Assembly: GCA_040398845.1 (NCBI GenBank)
Contig: JBBATH010000003.1
Coordinates: 62,001-126,000, forward strand
Length of the DNA stretch: 64,000 nucleotides
Reading direction: 5' to 3'
DNA from: WLND01 sp040398845
GTDB lineage: Bacteria > Actinomycetota > Actinomycetes > S36-B12
The position numbers were made by a program, and so were the translations under genes. Shown piece by piece: positions 25,174-34,209 of the stretch (position 1 is the stretch's first letter; each line of letters opens with the position of its first letter). The notes under the pieces are model-generated. The model saw only the letters and a program-made list of their open reading frames with translations, did not search any database and was not told the DNA's origin.

Positions 25174-25668
25174 ATGTCGATGGCGATTGCAAACCGTCGT
25201 GATCAGCGCACGGCGACCGGCGGGCTTAGCGCGCAAGTCTCAGGCACTTCGCCGTTGCGCAGGGTTCGTCAAGAGCCGATCGCAATGAGCATGGCCCAGC
25301 GGGTGGTCGTTGACCGAACCGTTGGCTGGAGTAGTGATCCACGGCAGTCGGTGGCAGACCGCAGGCGTCGTAGGGCCAATAGTGCGCGGATGCGTGGCCG
25401 GATTCTCCTCTTCGCCGCAACGATCCTTACCTTGGTGGGACTGGTGGTGGCATTCGGGCAGTTGGCCGGAGCCACCGATACCAGTCGGCCGCAGTCGCCC
25501 ACGGCGATCATGACAGTGCAATCGGGTGATTCGCTGTGGACGATTGCGATGAACATCTCACAGCGCTCTGACCCTCGCGAGACGATCGACCGTATTCGCG
25601 AGTTGAATGGGCTTCGTGACTCGGTCATCGTTCCGGGCCAACAGCTCATCGTTCCCCAAGGGGTCTGA
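25174..25668 (+). CDS. LysM membrane protein, probable SOS-induced cell-division inhibitor
   Basis: A 164-residue protein: a basic cytoplasmic N-terminus (about 1-68) with several Arg clusters, one transmembrane helix (about 69-92, ILLFAATILTLVGLVVAFG), a short linker and a C-terminal LysM domain (VQSGDSLWTIAMNISQRSD...IVPGQQLIVP). GGGAG lies about six bases before the ATG. The architecture and the position between lexA and nrdR match Rv2719c/ChiZ of Mycobacterium, and DivS and YneA are functionally similar SOS division inhibitors. LexA boxes in front support SOS control. The division-inhibitor role is inferred. Confidence 0.85.
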   Translation: MSMAIANRRDQRTATGGLSAQVSGTSPLRRVRQEPIAMSMAQRVVVDRTVGWSSDPRQSVADRRRRRANSARMRGRILLFAATILTLVGLVVAFGQLAGATDTSRPQSPTAIMTVQSGDSLWTIAMNISQRSDPRETIDRIRELNGLRDSVIVPGQQLIVPQGV

Positions 25669-25756
25669 TTGAACCTACAGATCGTCACGAGGATGAGACC
25701 GACACGCCGAGGATGCAATTCTTGCGTTTGGCGCATGAGGAGACTAACGTCCACCC

Positions 25757-25798
25757 CTAGATGTAGTAGTCGCACGCCTGCTGGTCATCAACAGGTTG
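25757..25798. promoter_or_regulatory. Candidate NrdR box pair
   Basis: CTAGATGTAG (25757-25766) and CAACAGGTTG (25789-25798) are two imperfect inverted repeats whose centres are 32 bases apart, about three helical turns. NrdR boxes usually come as such pairs in front of ribonucleotide reductase genes. They lie 112-153 bases upstream of nrdR, so the regulator would control itself and nrdJ. Match to consensus is partial. Confidence 0.5.
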
Positions 25799-25910
25799 TG
25801 GTGACCCAGTCGCGGTCCCCTCACAGGGTTGCCCCGGTATGGGTGACCTGAATACAACTTCGACGTGACTGGTGTGGCGCTGGAACGAGATGTGGAGGGA
25901 GTGGTCTTCG

Positions 25911-26420
25911 ATGAGATGTCCATTTTGCAAAGAAGATGACTCCCGTGTGGTTGATTCACGCACGATTGAAGAGGGGGCGGCCATCCGCCGTCGCCGGGAG
26001 TGCGCGACATGCGGTCGCCGATTCACGACGGCTGAGACCTCGGTGCTTCTCGTCGCAAAGCGATCGGGTGTGGTTGAGCCCTTTAGTAGGGCAAAGGTGG
26101 CCAGTGGTGTGAGAAAGGCCTGCCAGGGTCGTCCGGTGAGCGATGATGACCTCGCACTCCTCGCCCAGCATGTCGAGGATGCGCTGCGTGCTGAGGGGCA
26201 CGCTGAGATCCCAGCCATGGAGGTCGGCCTTGCGATCCTCAGCCCCTTGCGTGAACTCGATGAAGTTGCCTATCTGAGGTTCGCATCGGTCTACCGCTCA
26301 TTTGACACCCTCGAAGACTTCGAAGCCGAGATAGCCCTGCTGCGCGCAGAGGGCGATGCAACAGGAGAAGAACCCACAGCACTGTCCGCCGCCACCATTG
26401 ACGATCACCGCGTTCACTAG
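25911..26420 (+). CDS. nrdR: Transcriptional repressor NrdR
   Basis: A 169-residue protein starting at ATG 25911, where the conserved MRCPFC N-terminus begins; reading frames further upstream add non-conserved residues. The zinc ribbon uses Cys3, Cys6, Cys31 and Cys34 (CPFC, CATC). An ATP-cone domain (about 48-138; VAKRSGVVEPFSRAKVASGV) follows. NrdR senses ATP/dATP and represses ribonucleotide reductase genes. It is followed by nrdJ after 62 bases. Confidence 0.96.
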   Translation: MRCPFCKEDDSRVVDSRTIEEGAAIRRRRECATCGRRFTTAETSVLLVAKRSGVVEPFSRAKVASGVRKACQGRPVSDDDLALLAQHVEDALRAEGHAEIPAMEVGLAILSPLRELDEVAYLRFASVYRSFDTLEDFEAEIALLRAEGDATGEEPTALSAATIDDHRVH

Positions 26421-26482
26421 TCCGCAAACACACCCACAAACTTCCCAGTCCGTTATCCGCTCGAATCAGGAAGGCACGACAA

Positions 26483-29323
26483 ATGTCCGTGACCACCACC
26501 AGTCCGTCGACTGACACATCGTCATTCGTCCACAACACGCTTCGTAAGCCCGGGCTCGTCATCGAGCGGCTTTACACGACAGCGGGAGAACACCCGTACG
26601 ACTCCGTCAACTGGGAGCGCCGCGACGTCGTCCAGACGAACTGGAAGAGCGGTGAGATTGTTTTCGAGCAGCGTGGGGTTGAATATCCTGACTCTTGGAG
26701 CGTGAACGCCTCGACGATCGTCACGACCAAGTACTTCCGCGGAGCGCTCGGAAGCGAGCAGCGGGAGTGGAGCCTAAAGCAACTCATCGACCGGGTGGTG
26801 CTCACCTATGTGAAGGCTGGTCGCGAGCACGGCTACTTCCGCACCGACGCTGATGCTGAGATCTTCGAGCATGAGCTCACCTACATGCTGCTGCACCAGG
26901 TGTTCAGTTTCAATTCGCCGGTGTGGTTCAACGTGGGCACGACGGCCCCGCAGCAGGTGAGTGCCTGCTTCATCCTGTCGGTCGACGACACGATGGAGTC
27001 GATCCTCAACTGGTACAAGGAGGAAGGCTTCATCTTCAAGGGCGGGTCAGGTGCGGGGCTCAATCTGTCGCGGATCCGCTCAAGCAAGGAGCTGTTGAAG
27101 TCGTCCGGTGGCACGGCCTCTGGTCCTGTTTCGTTCATGCGCGGCGCGGATGCGTCAGCCGGCACCATCAAGAGTGGCGGCGCCACTCGTCGGGCCGCGA
27201 AGATGGTCGTCCTCGACGTCGACCATCCCGATATCGAGGAGTTCATCGAGACAAAGGTCCGCGAGGAGGAGAAAATTCGAGTACTCCGCGATGCCGGCTT
27301 CGACATGGATCTCGGGGGCAAGGACATCTCGTCGGTGCAGTACCAGAACGCGAATAACTCAGTTCGGGTCTCGGACATGTTCATGAGCGCGGTTGAGAAC
27401 GGCGAGCCGTTCGGTCTCACGGCGCGCACTGACGGGCGCATCATCGAGACGGTTGATGCCAAGCGCCTGTTTCGAACGATGAGTGAGGCGGCCTGGGCGT
27501 GCGCTGATCCGGGCATTCAGTACGACGACACCATTAATGACTGGCACACAAACCCGGAGACAGGGCGAATCAACGCATCGAACCCATGCTCTGAGTACAT
27601 GAGCCTGGACAATTCGTCCTGCAACCTCGCGTCACTCAATCTCCTCACCTTCCTCAAGGAAGATGACACGTTCGACGCCGCACGTTTCGCACGCGCGGTC
27701 GAATTCGTCATTACGGCGATGGATATGTCGATCTGCTTCGCTGATTTCCCGACGCAGGCGATCGGCGATACGACGCGTCGGTACCGCCAGCTTGGAATTG
27801 GATACGCGAACCTTGGCGCACTGCTCATGGCCACCGGTCTGCCATACGACTCTGACGGTGGTCGCGCGTTCGCGGCGTCTATCACGAGCCTTATGACCGG
27901 TGTTGCCTACCGGCGTAGTGCCGAACTCGCAGCGATTGTCGGTCCCTACGAGGGTTACGCCCGAAATCAGGATGGCCACCGGCGGGTGATGCGTAAGCAT
28001 GCCGCGGCGAACGACAACGTACGCACCAGCACGAGCCTTGATGGAGATGTTCAAAAAATCGCAAACAAGGCATGGGAGCAGTGCCTGAAGATCGGGGAGA
28101 AGAGCGGCTGGCGCAATGCCCAGGCCTCGGTCCTTGCGCCCACCGGAACTATCGGGTTCATGATGGACTGCGACACCACGGGCATTGAGCCGGACTTCTC
28201 GCTCGTGAAGTTCAAGAAGCTTGTCGGCGGTGGGTCCATGCAGATCGTGAACCAGACGATTCCACAGGCCTTGCGCCGACTCGGCTACACCGAGGAGACG
28301 AACGAGGCGATCATCGAGTACATCGGCGCGAACGGGCACGTGATCGATGCACCAGGCCTGAAGCAAGAGCACTACGCGGTGTTTGACACGGCCATGGGCG
28401 TCCGGTCGATCACGCCGCTCGGCCATGTTCGGATGATGGCCGCGGTCCAGCCGTTCATTTCGGGTGCCATTTCCAAGACAGTGAACATGCCCGAGTCTGC
28501 GACCATCGATGAGGTCGAGGACATCTACTTCCAGGCATGGAAGATGGGTATCAAGGCGCTGGCGATCTACCGTGACAACTGCAAGGTCGGTCAGCCGCTC
28601 AGCGACGGGGCCAAGAAGGTCGATGAGATCGTTGAGGCGACGGCGGATGCCATTGCAGCGATAGCCGGACAGCCCATCCGACGGCGACTTCCGAAGTCTC
28701 GGCCGAGTCGTACGACGAGCTTCTCGGTCGCTGGTGCTGAGGGGTACATGACCGCGGGATCGTACGACGACGGCGCCCTCGGTGAACTGTTCCTCAAGCT
28801 AGGCAAGCAAGGGTCAACCCTTGCCGGTGTCATGGACGCCTTCTCGATCGCCATCAGCATCGCTCTGCAGTATGGCGTGCCGCTCGAGGCCTTCGTGAGC
28901 AAGTTCGTAAACATGCGATTCGAGCCCGCTGGCATGACCGACGATGCCGATATCCGGATCTCGCAGTCGATCATGGACTACATCTTCCGTCGACTCGCCT
29001 TGGATTACCTTGAATACGACAAGCGTGAGGCACTCGGCATCTTCACTGCCGACGAGCGAACGGCGGCTGTATCCCTGAATTACTCATCGGCGGCACCCGT
29101 GGCGGACATCGCGATGGGGTCAATCGACGTAGGGTCCGGGATCACGGCGGCGACTACCGGTAGGCCGTTGGTGAGCAACGCCCATTCGAGTGCCGAACTC
29201 CTCGAGGAGATCACCGGCACTGCATCCGATGCGCCGCTGTGCATGACGTGCGGTATCAAGATGCGACCCGCCGGCAGTTGCTACGTCTGCGAAGGGTGCG
29301 GAAGTACGTCCGGCTGCAGTTGA
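26483..29323 (+). CDS. nrdJ: Vitamin B12-dependent (class II) ribonucleoside-diphosphate reductase
   Basis: A 946-residue adenosylcobalamin-dependent reductase that makes deoxyribonucleotides without oxygen dependence. Seen features are an N-terminal domain with FNSPVWFNVG, the KGGSGAGLNLSRIRSS substrate loop, the active-site NPCSEYM, APTGTIGFMMDCDTTGIEPD, and a C-terminal Cys-rich tail (CMTCGIKMRPAGSCYVCEGC) for thiol re-reduction. The length fits actinobacterial NrdJ. It follows nrdR and ends in a strong terminator. It is a second cobalamin-requiring function in this window besides the corrinoid methyl-transfer island. Confidence 0.97.
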   Translation: MSVTTTSPSTDTSSFVHNTLRKPGLVIERLYTTAGEHPYDSVNWERRDVVQTNWKSGEIVFEQRGVEYPDSWSVNASTIVTTKYFRGALGSEQREWSLKQLIDRVVLTYVKAGREHGYFRTDADAEIFEHELTYMLLHQVFSFNSPVWFNVGTTAPQQVSACFILSVDDTMESILNWYKEEGFIFKGGSGAGLNLSRIRSSKELLKSSGGTASGPVSFMRGADASAGTIKSGGATRRAAKMVVLDVDHPDIEEFIETKVREEEKIRVLRDAGFDMDLGGKDISSVQYQNANNSVRVSDMFMSAVENGEPFGLTARTDGRIIETVDAKRLFRTMSEAAWACADPGIQYDDTINDWHTNPETGRINASNPCSEYMSLDNSSCNLASLNLLTFLKEDDTFDAARFARAVEFVITAMDMSICFADFPTQAIGDTTRRYRQLGIGYANLGALLMATGLPYDSDGGRAFAASITSLMTGVAYRRSAELAAIVGPYEGYARNQDGHRRVMRKHAAANDNVRTSTSLDGDVQKIANKAWEQCLKIGEKSGWRNAQASVLAPTGTIGFMMDCDTTGIEPDFSLVKFKKLVGGGSMQIVNQTIPQALRRLGYTEETNEAIIEYIGANGHVIDAPGLKQEHYAVFDTAMGVRSITPLGHVRMMAAVQPFISGAISKTVNMPESATIDEVEDIYFQAWKMGIKALAIYRDNCKVGQPLSDGAKKVDEIVEATADAIAAIAGQPIRRRLPKSRPSRTTSFSVAGAEGYMTAGSYDDGALGELFLKLGKQGSTLAGVMDAFSIAISIALQYGVPLEAFVSKFVNMRFEPAGMTDDADIRISQSIMDYIFRRLALDYLEYDKREALGIFTADERTAAVSLNYSSAAPVADIAMGSIDVGSGITAATTGRPLVSNAHSSAELLEEITGTASDAPLCMTCGIKMRPAGSCYVCEGCGSTSGCS

Positions 29324-29338
29324 ATCCGATCAAACTAC

Positions 29339-29375
29339 GTGTGTCCCCTCGGGAAACATTCCCGGGGGGACACAC
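29339..29375 (+). terminator. Strong hairpin terminator after nrdJ
   Basis: GTGTGTCCCCTCGGG pairs with CCCGGGGGGACACAC (one G-T wobble) around a short AT-rich loop, giving about 15 base pairs. It begins 16 bases after the nrdJ stop. Confidence 0.88.
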
Positions 29376-29436
29376 CTGTTCGCGCTGACAGGAGCAACGA
29401 CGCAGGAACGGACTACCCTCCGTTGAGGAGGTAGTG

Positions 29437-30288
29437 GTGTCGGCAATAACGGTTCAAGGCTTGACCAAAACGTATGGCGACCTTGTCGCAGTGGATGATG
29501 TCTGCTTCGAAGTAGAACGTGGCGAATGCTTGGCACTGCTTGGGCCGAATGGTGCAGGCAAGACAACAACGACCGAGGTGCTGGAAGGCTTTCGTCACGC
29601 AGATTCCGGCGAGGTACGGGTCCTCGGTGTGGACCCTTGGCACGGCGGCCTTGAGTGGAAGGCTCGACTTGGCATCGTTCTTCAGGCAGACCGCGACCTA
29701 GGCGACCTCACCGTGCGCGAGGCGGTCCGTCACTTCGCCGCCTATTTCCCGTCGCCACGTGACCCGCAGGAGGTCATCGAAGCGGTCGGGTTGGGCAGCA
29801 AGGCCAAGTCGCGCAGCGACCGGCTCTCCGGCGGCCAGCGTCGCAGGCTCGACGTGGCACTGGGCATCATCGGGAGTCCAGAGGTGCTCTTCTTGGACGA
29901 GCCGACGACCGGATTCGACCCTGCGGCACGACGAGAGTTTTGGGACCTCATCGAATCTCTCAAGGTCGGCGGCACGACCATCCTGCTCACCACGCACTAC
30001 CTCGACGAGGCAGAGCGGCTCGCTGATCGGGTTGCGGTCATCGCGGGCGGCAGGATCATTGCGTGTGACAGTCCTTCGCAACTCGGGAATCGCGCTGCCG
30101 GAATCGCAATTGTGAGTTGGATCGAGAACGGTCGCGAACGTCAGGCGAGTACTGATTCGCCAACGGCATACGTCGCTGAACTGGCTCAGCGACTCGGCGG
30201 TGAGGTGCCGCAATTGGCGGTGCACCGTCCGACCCTTGAGGACACTTACCTCGCGCTCATCGAGGATCTGCCGGGAACTAGATCATGA
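29437..30288 (+). CDS. ABC-2 type exporter ATP-binding protein
   Basis: About 283 residues. Two consecutive GTG codons open the frame; I choose the second because GAGGAGGT lies five bases upstream. Walker A GPNGAGKTTTTEVLEGF, signature LSGGQRRRLDVALG and Walker B VLFLDEPTTGFDP are present, with H-loop LLTTHYLDEAE. The C-terminal region resembles DrrA/NodI-type exporters of drugs or lipids. It overlaps the permease gene by four bases. Confidence 0.93.
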   Translation: MSAITVQGLTKTYGDLVAVDDVCFEVERGECLALLGPNGAGKTTTTEVLEGFRHADSGEVRVLGVDPWHGGLEWKARLGIVLQADRDLGDLTVREAVRHFAAYFPSPRDPQEVIEAVGLGSKAKSRSDRLSGGQRRRLDVALGIIGSPEVLFLDEPTTGFDPAARREFWDLIESLKVGGTTILLTTHYLDEAERLADRVAVIAGGRIIACDSPSQLGNRAAGIAIVSWIENGRERQASTDSPTAYVAELAQRLGGEVPQLAVHRPTLEDTYLALIEDLPGTRS

Positions 30289-31085
30289 ACCGCACCCTGT
30301 ACCTCGGTCGAAAGCGCGTGGGGATTGAACTACGGCAGTTCTACAGAGACCCCCAGTCTGCCATCTTTGGCTTCGCCTTCCCGATGATCCTGCTCATCAT
30401 CTTCGGCTCCGTATTCGGTGATGAGAACGTGGGCTTCGGTGACGTGACGTTTTCCCAGTACTTCCTCGCAGGGATGATCGCGTCGGGAGTGCTGTATACC
30501 TCGTTCCAAAACCTCGCAATTGCCATTCCAATGGAACGGGAAGATGGCACGCTCAAGCGACTCCAGGGCCTGCCGATGCCAAAGGCGTCCTATTTCCTGG
30601 GCAAGGTCGGATTGGTCTTCGTTGCCTACATCGCACAGGTCACCGTCCTGTTGGCCGTGGGAGTGCTCTTCTTTGGGATCGACCTGCCATCGAGCGCAGG
30701 AAGGTGGCTGACATTCGCTTGGGTGAGTGTTCTTGGCCTGCTCTCCTGCACGGTTTTGGGCTTGGCATTCTCGGTGGTGCCCAAGCATGGCCGAGGAGCC
30801 TCGGCGATCGTGACACCAATCGTGCTCGTACTCCAGTTCACGTCAGGGGTCTTCTTCGTCTTCAATCAGCTTCCGACGTGGATGCAGACGTTCGCATCGA
30901 TCTTTCCACTCAAGTGGCTCACTCAGGCCATGCGCTACGTGTTCCTTCCGGAGGGAGCATCCGTGATCGAGGTTTCCGGCTCGTGGCAAATTGGATGGTG
31001 CGCAGTGATCCTCGCAGGCTGGACGATCGGCGGCTTCATCCTCGCTCTTCTGGTGTTTCGTTGGACGCCGCGGGGATCCTCCTGA
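30285..31085 (+). CDS. ABC-2 type exporter permease
   Basis: A 266-residue membrane protein with six predicted helices and the ABC-2 family pattern: an N-terminal cytoplasmic segment, a long first loop (FGDVTFSQYFLAGMIASGVLYTS begins in it), and MEREDGTLKRLQGLPMPKASY, the coupling helix. It forms an exporter with the ATPase encoded upstream. Substrate unknown. Confidence 0.9.
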   Translation: MNRTLYLGRKRVGIELRQFYRDPQSAIFGFAFPMILLIIFGSVFGDENVGFGDVTFSQYFLAGMIASGVLYTSFQNLAIAIPMEREDGTLKRLQGLPMPKASYFLGKVGLVFVAYIAQVTVLLAVGVLFFGIDLPSSAGRWLTFAWVSVLGLLSCTVLGLAFSVVPKHGRGASAIVTPIVLVLQFTSGVFFVFNQLPTWMQTFASIFPLKWLTQAMRYVFLPEGASVIEVSGSWQIGWCAVILAGWTIGGFILALLVFRWTPRGSS

Positions 31086-31711
31086 TCTACGTCGACCTCT
31101 TTGCTCGGACGTTCATCATTGGGATCGTCGTCGCGGCACCGGTTGGTGCGATGGGAATGCTGTGCGTCCAGAGGGTCCTTGCTCATGGATGGCGGGCCGG
31201 GATAGCAACGGGAGTCGGTATCGCGGCGGCTGACGCGATGTACGCCGCAGTTGCGGCGTTTGGCGTGTCGGCTTTGGCCGAGGTGATGATCTCGCACCAG
31301 TCCCAGTTCATGATTGCCGGTGGGCTGGTGCTCCTGTGGCTCGGATTCCGGGCCATGCGAACCCCGCCCGCTCCCGCTGCGAGCGGTGCGCGTGACTCGA
31401 CGAGACTTGTGTCCATGGTTGGCAGCGCGGCGGGCCTGACCCTCACTAATCCCATGACGATCCTTGCGTTTATAGCGATTTTTGCGAGCGCCGGACTTGT
31501 TGCCCAACCGGGGGTGGCTGGAGCGGTCGTTGTCACGGTCGGAGTGGCCGCCGGCTCGTTGGCATGGTGGATGTCGCTCTCAACAGGCGTATGGGCGATA
31601 CGTCATTTGGTGAGCGAACGGGCAATGTGCATTGTCAATCGCATCTCGGGCGGGGCACTTGCAGCCTTTGGTCTAGCCGCAGTGGTAACCGGACTCTCTG
31701 GCGTAGGCTGA
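31061..31711 (+). CDS. LysE-family transporter-like membrane protein
   Basis: About 216 residues if TTG 31061 is the start, overlapping the permease end by 25 bases; no clear ribosome-binding site decides the start. The N-terminus IVVAAPVGAMGMLCVQRVLA and the later LTLTNPMTILAFIAIFA carry the PVGP-like and TNPK-like motifs of LysE/RhtB amino-acid exporters. Six hydrophobic segments are visible. The frame stays open further upstream but there it only shadows the permease gene. Confidence 0.75.
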   Translation: MDAAGILLIYVDLFARTFIIGIVVAAPVGAMGMLCVQRVLAHGWRAGIATGVGIAAADAMYAAVAAFGVSALAEVMISHQSQFMIAGGLVLLWLGFRAMRTPPAPAASGARDSTRLVSMVGSAAGLTLTNPMTILAFIAIFASAGLVAQPGVAGAVVVTVGVAAGSLAWWMSLSTGVWAIRHLVSERAMCIVNRISGGALAAFGLAAVVTGLSGVG

Positions 31712-31779
31712 TGCGGTTCGTCAAGGCGTCCTGCGTTCGACGTTGTCCCCTTGTGCTCGATCGAAAGTGAGCGTGATCC

Positions 31780-32595
31780 ATGAACCTCGGAACTGTGGTT
31801 GATGGATCGAGGGTCGGTCGTCCATTCATGAAGCAGACGCTTTCCCTCAGCCGAACACAGTCCGTGCTCGTGTGTGTTGCCTTCACCGCAAACCTCGTAT
31901 TCATCCCCTCCGTGTCTCACTTCGTCAAGAACGGCACGTGGGGTGGTGGCACCACAGCTTTGATCCTGCCAGATCCAGAGGTGTCCGTTTTCGGTGTGTC
32001 AGTGGCGTCATACACGCTGATGACGTGGCATGGCGCGGCCGCCTTTGCCCTCGCAGCGGGGTTCTTCACCCAGATTGTGCTCGCTCGTCTGGGGAACCGA
32101 TCCGCAAGACTCGTTGCTGCTCATCGGGTTGTCGGTCCGGTGATCCTGTGCACACTCTTGCCAGCGTTCGTCATCTTTGCGCTAGCGCTCAGCCTGTTCG
32201 TGATTCACTCGCCATTCAATATGGTGATGTTCACGGTGCTCCCCGTGATGATTGTGTTTGGAGTCGTTCGGGGGCTTGTCGGGCTGCGACGAGGTGACCG
32301 GGATCTGCACGCGGATTCGATGTTCCTTGCCTTCATCCTGCTGGAGTCCGCGCCGATCTTTCGAATCGTGATGTTCGTGTTCGCGCAATTAGGGGGCCAA
32401 GTGCTCGCACCGAACGGAGAACCGGTGGACGGTGGCGCACTGTTTCGTACGGTGATCGTGCTCTCGCTGCTGACGCTGGGCTATTGGTCATGTGGTCGCC
32501 TACGCCGTAACCTCCTCCCGCTGGCGCTCATTGGGCTCGTGCTCATCGGCTCACTCCTGTTCCTGCCATGGTCTTTGGATAGCGTGCCGACCTGA
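31780..32595 (+). CDS. Multi-pass membrane protein of unknown function
   Basis: A 271-residue protein with about seven hydrophobic helices beginning near residue 28, and His residues in or near helices (SVSHFV, MTWHGAAAF, AAHRVVG, FVIHSP) that could ligate haem or metal. I do not recognise the family with certainty; quinol/haem membrane proteins of the DUF2306 type look loosely similar. A short basic N-terminus precedes the first helix, so an internal start near residue 17 is possible. No operon partner. Confidence 0.6.
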   Translation: MNLGTVVDGSRVGRPFMKQTLSLSRTQSVLVCVAFTANLVFIPSVSHFVKNGTWGGGTTALILPDPEVSVFGVSVASYTLMTWHGAAAFALAAGFFTQIVLARLGNRSARLVAAHRVVGPVILCTLLPAFVIFALALSLFVIHSPFNMVMFTVLPVMIVFGVVRGLVGLRRGDRDLHADSMFLAFILLESAPIFRIVMFVFAQLGGQVLAPNGEPVDGGALFRTVIVLSLLTLGYWSCGRLRRNLLPLALIGLVLIGSLLFLPWSLDSVPT

Positions 32596-32596
32596 G

Positions 32597-33604
32597 TCAG
32601 CGGTATAGATCGGGCTTTATCGGCAGGTCGATGTTGACCCGTTCACCGGTGCGGTAGGCGTCAATCGCCCGGTCGGAGACGACCGCCGCAGCAAGACCAT
32701 CCCAAGCGCTCGCGCCGAGCAGGGGGCCACCGTCGTTCAGGGCGGTGACCCATGCTTGGAGTTGCAGTCGATACGCATCCTGAAAGCGTCCTAGCCATAG
32801 CTCTGGGATTTGGGACCCACGACTGAAATCGGTTGACCTCGTCACCCATGTCCCGTCACCCATAACGGCCTGACCGTGATCCCCGGTGATGCGACATTGC
32901 ACCTCGTATCCGTATCGAGCATTGCAGAAGGCCTCAATCTCGACGAGCACGCCACTCTCGGACTGCAGGATCACGAGGATCGGATCCTGTTCACCCTTGG
33001 GTGTGAGTGAGCCGGGTTTCCCCGCGAGAACCATCACCGAGGTCAGTTCCTCGCCGAGAAGCCAGCGGTTGATGTCGAATTCATGGGTAACCATGTTCGT
33101 CAACGTCTGCTCGGTTCGCAGTCCGTAGGGCGCCGAGGTGTTCCGGTGAACGTTGTGAACGATGAGGGGCTCACCGATCCCCGCCGGCGTCATTTCCGCC
33201 TTGAGACTGACGTATCCGGGGTCGAAGCGCCGCATGAACCCAACCTGGATGAGTCGGCTGCCATGGAAAACCTCGGCATCGACTACGGCGCGTGCATTGG
33301 CGTCGCCAACCGCGAGTGGCTTCTCACAGAGCATCGGCTTTCCAGCCGCAATCGCGTGCATCGCATGCTCGGCATGCATGGAGTCGGGGGAGGCGATGAG
33401 CACGGCGTCGACGTCCTCAGCCTCGATGAGCGCGGCAACGGTGGTGACGTGTCGTGCGCTGAGTTCGTCGGCGAGGCCCATGGCGCGGGGTTGGTCGACG
33501 TCGTACAGGACGCTGACCGTGGAACCCGCGACGTTGCGAGCAAGATTGAGTGCATGGGCGGTACCGATGTTGCCGACCCCGATAATTCCAACACGTATGG
33601 TCAT
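32597..33604 (-). CDS. Gfo/Idh/MocA-family NAD-dependent oxidoreductase
   Basis: A 335-residue sugar or cyclitol dehydrogenase. It has the N-terminal Rossmann motif GIIGVGNIGTAHA, the family hallmark CEKPLAV (about residue 95) and the C-terminal substrate domain with THEFDINRWLLG, which contains the conserved Asp-x-x-x-x-Leu stretch of inositol 2-dehydrogenases. The substrate may be myo-inositol or a related sugar, but no inositol catabolic genes lie nearby. It is convergent with the preceding gene with one base between them. Confidence 0.88.
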   Translation of the reverse strand: MTIRVGIIGVGNIGTAHALNLARNVAGSTVSVLYDVDQPRAMGLADELSARHVTTVAALIEAEDVDAVLIASPDSMHAEHAMHAIAAGKPMLCEKPLAVGDANARAVVDAEVFHGSRLIQVGFMRRFDPGYVSLKAEMTPAGIGEPLIVHNVHRNTSAPYGLRTEQTLTNMVTHEFDINRWLLGEELTSVMVLAGKPGSLTPKGEQDPILVILQSESGVLVEIEAFCNARYGYEVQCRITGDHGQAVMGDGTWVTRSTDFSRGSQIPELWLGRFQDAYRLQLQAWVTALNDGGPLLGASAWDGLAAAVVSDRAIDAYRTGERVNIDLPIKPDLYR

Positions 33605-33648
33605 GCGCTGATTCTTCCCGTGCTTGCCGTGCGCCGTATATTCGGGCC

Positions 33649-34209
33649 ATGTTGACAGGCGCGACGGCCCCCATCGATGGACCCGTGCCCCTTGATCCGT
33701 TGGAGGAGCGCAGGCTTGCGAGTGAGTTATTCACCCTCACTCGGGACTATCTAGGGCTGGCGTCACGCACTGCATCCGAGGATGACCTGATGATCCATGT
33801 GGCGCACGCGAGTCGTTGGCACTGGGGCAGGGCTGGCGGCCCGGAGCAGTGGGCCATCGGTGACTGGCTGTGTAGCCGTGTCTATGCGGTTCTCGATAGA
33901 GGCGAGCCGGCGCTGTATCACGCTCAGCGGTGCCTGGCCGTCTGTGAAGAGCACCGGATAGGCAACGTTGTTCCAGCGTCTGCGCATGAAGCGCTGTCTC
34001 GAGCGCACGCGGTGCTCGGAGACATGGAGCTTGCTCGAATCGAGAGAAATTTGTCGTATGTCGCAGCGATCGACCTCGACGATGATGACCGGGGAGTTAT
34101 TGAGGCAGATCTTGCGACCCTGCCTATCGAGAGCGAGGCGGAGTCCACTGCGGTCCTGCCGTCATCCGCCATCGCGCAGAAGGCGGCGCAGGATCTTTCC
34201 CGAAGCTGA
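33649..34209 (+). CDS. Conserved hypothetical protein, helical (TPR-like)
   Basis: A 186-residue soluble protein, mostly helical, with AHASRWHWGRAGGPEQWAIG, SRVYAVLDRGEPALYHAQRC and ALSRAHAVLGDMELA. These helices look like tetratricopeptide-type repeats, and I recall similar short actinobacterial proteins without assigned function. The last 48 bases overlap the convergent acyl-CoA ligase gene. Confidence 0.7.
   Translation: MLTGATAPIDGPVPLDPLEERRLASELFTLTRDYLGLASRTASEDDLMIHVAHASRWHWGRAGGPEQWAIGDWLCSRVYAVLDRGEPALYHAQRCLAVCEEHRIGNVVPASAHEALSRAHAVLGDMELARIERNLSYVAAIDLDDDDRGVIEADLATLPIESEAESTAVLPSSAIAQKAAQDLSRS

Noticed and set aside
30704..31060. Upstream extension of the LysE-like gene frame
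   Set aside because: That part overlaps the permease gene in another frame and has no membrane-protein character.
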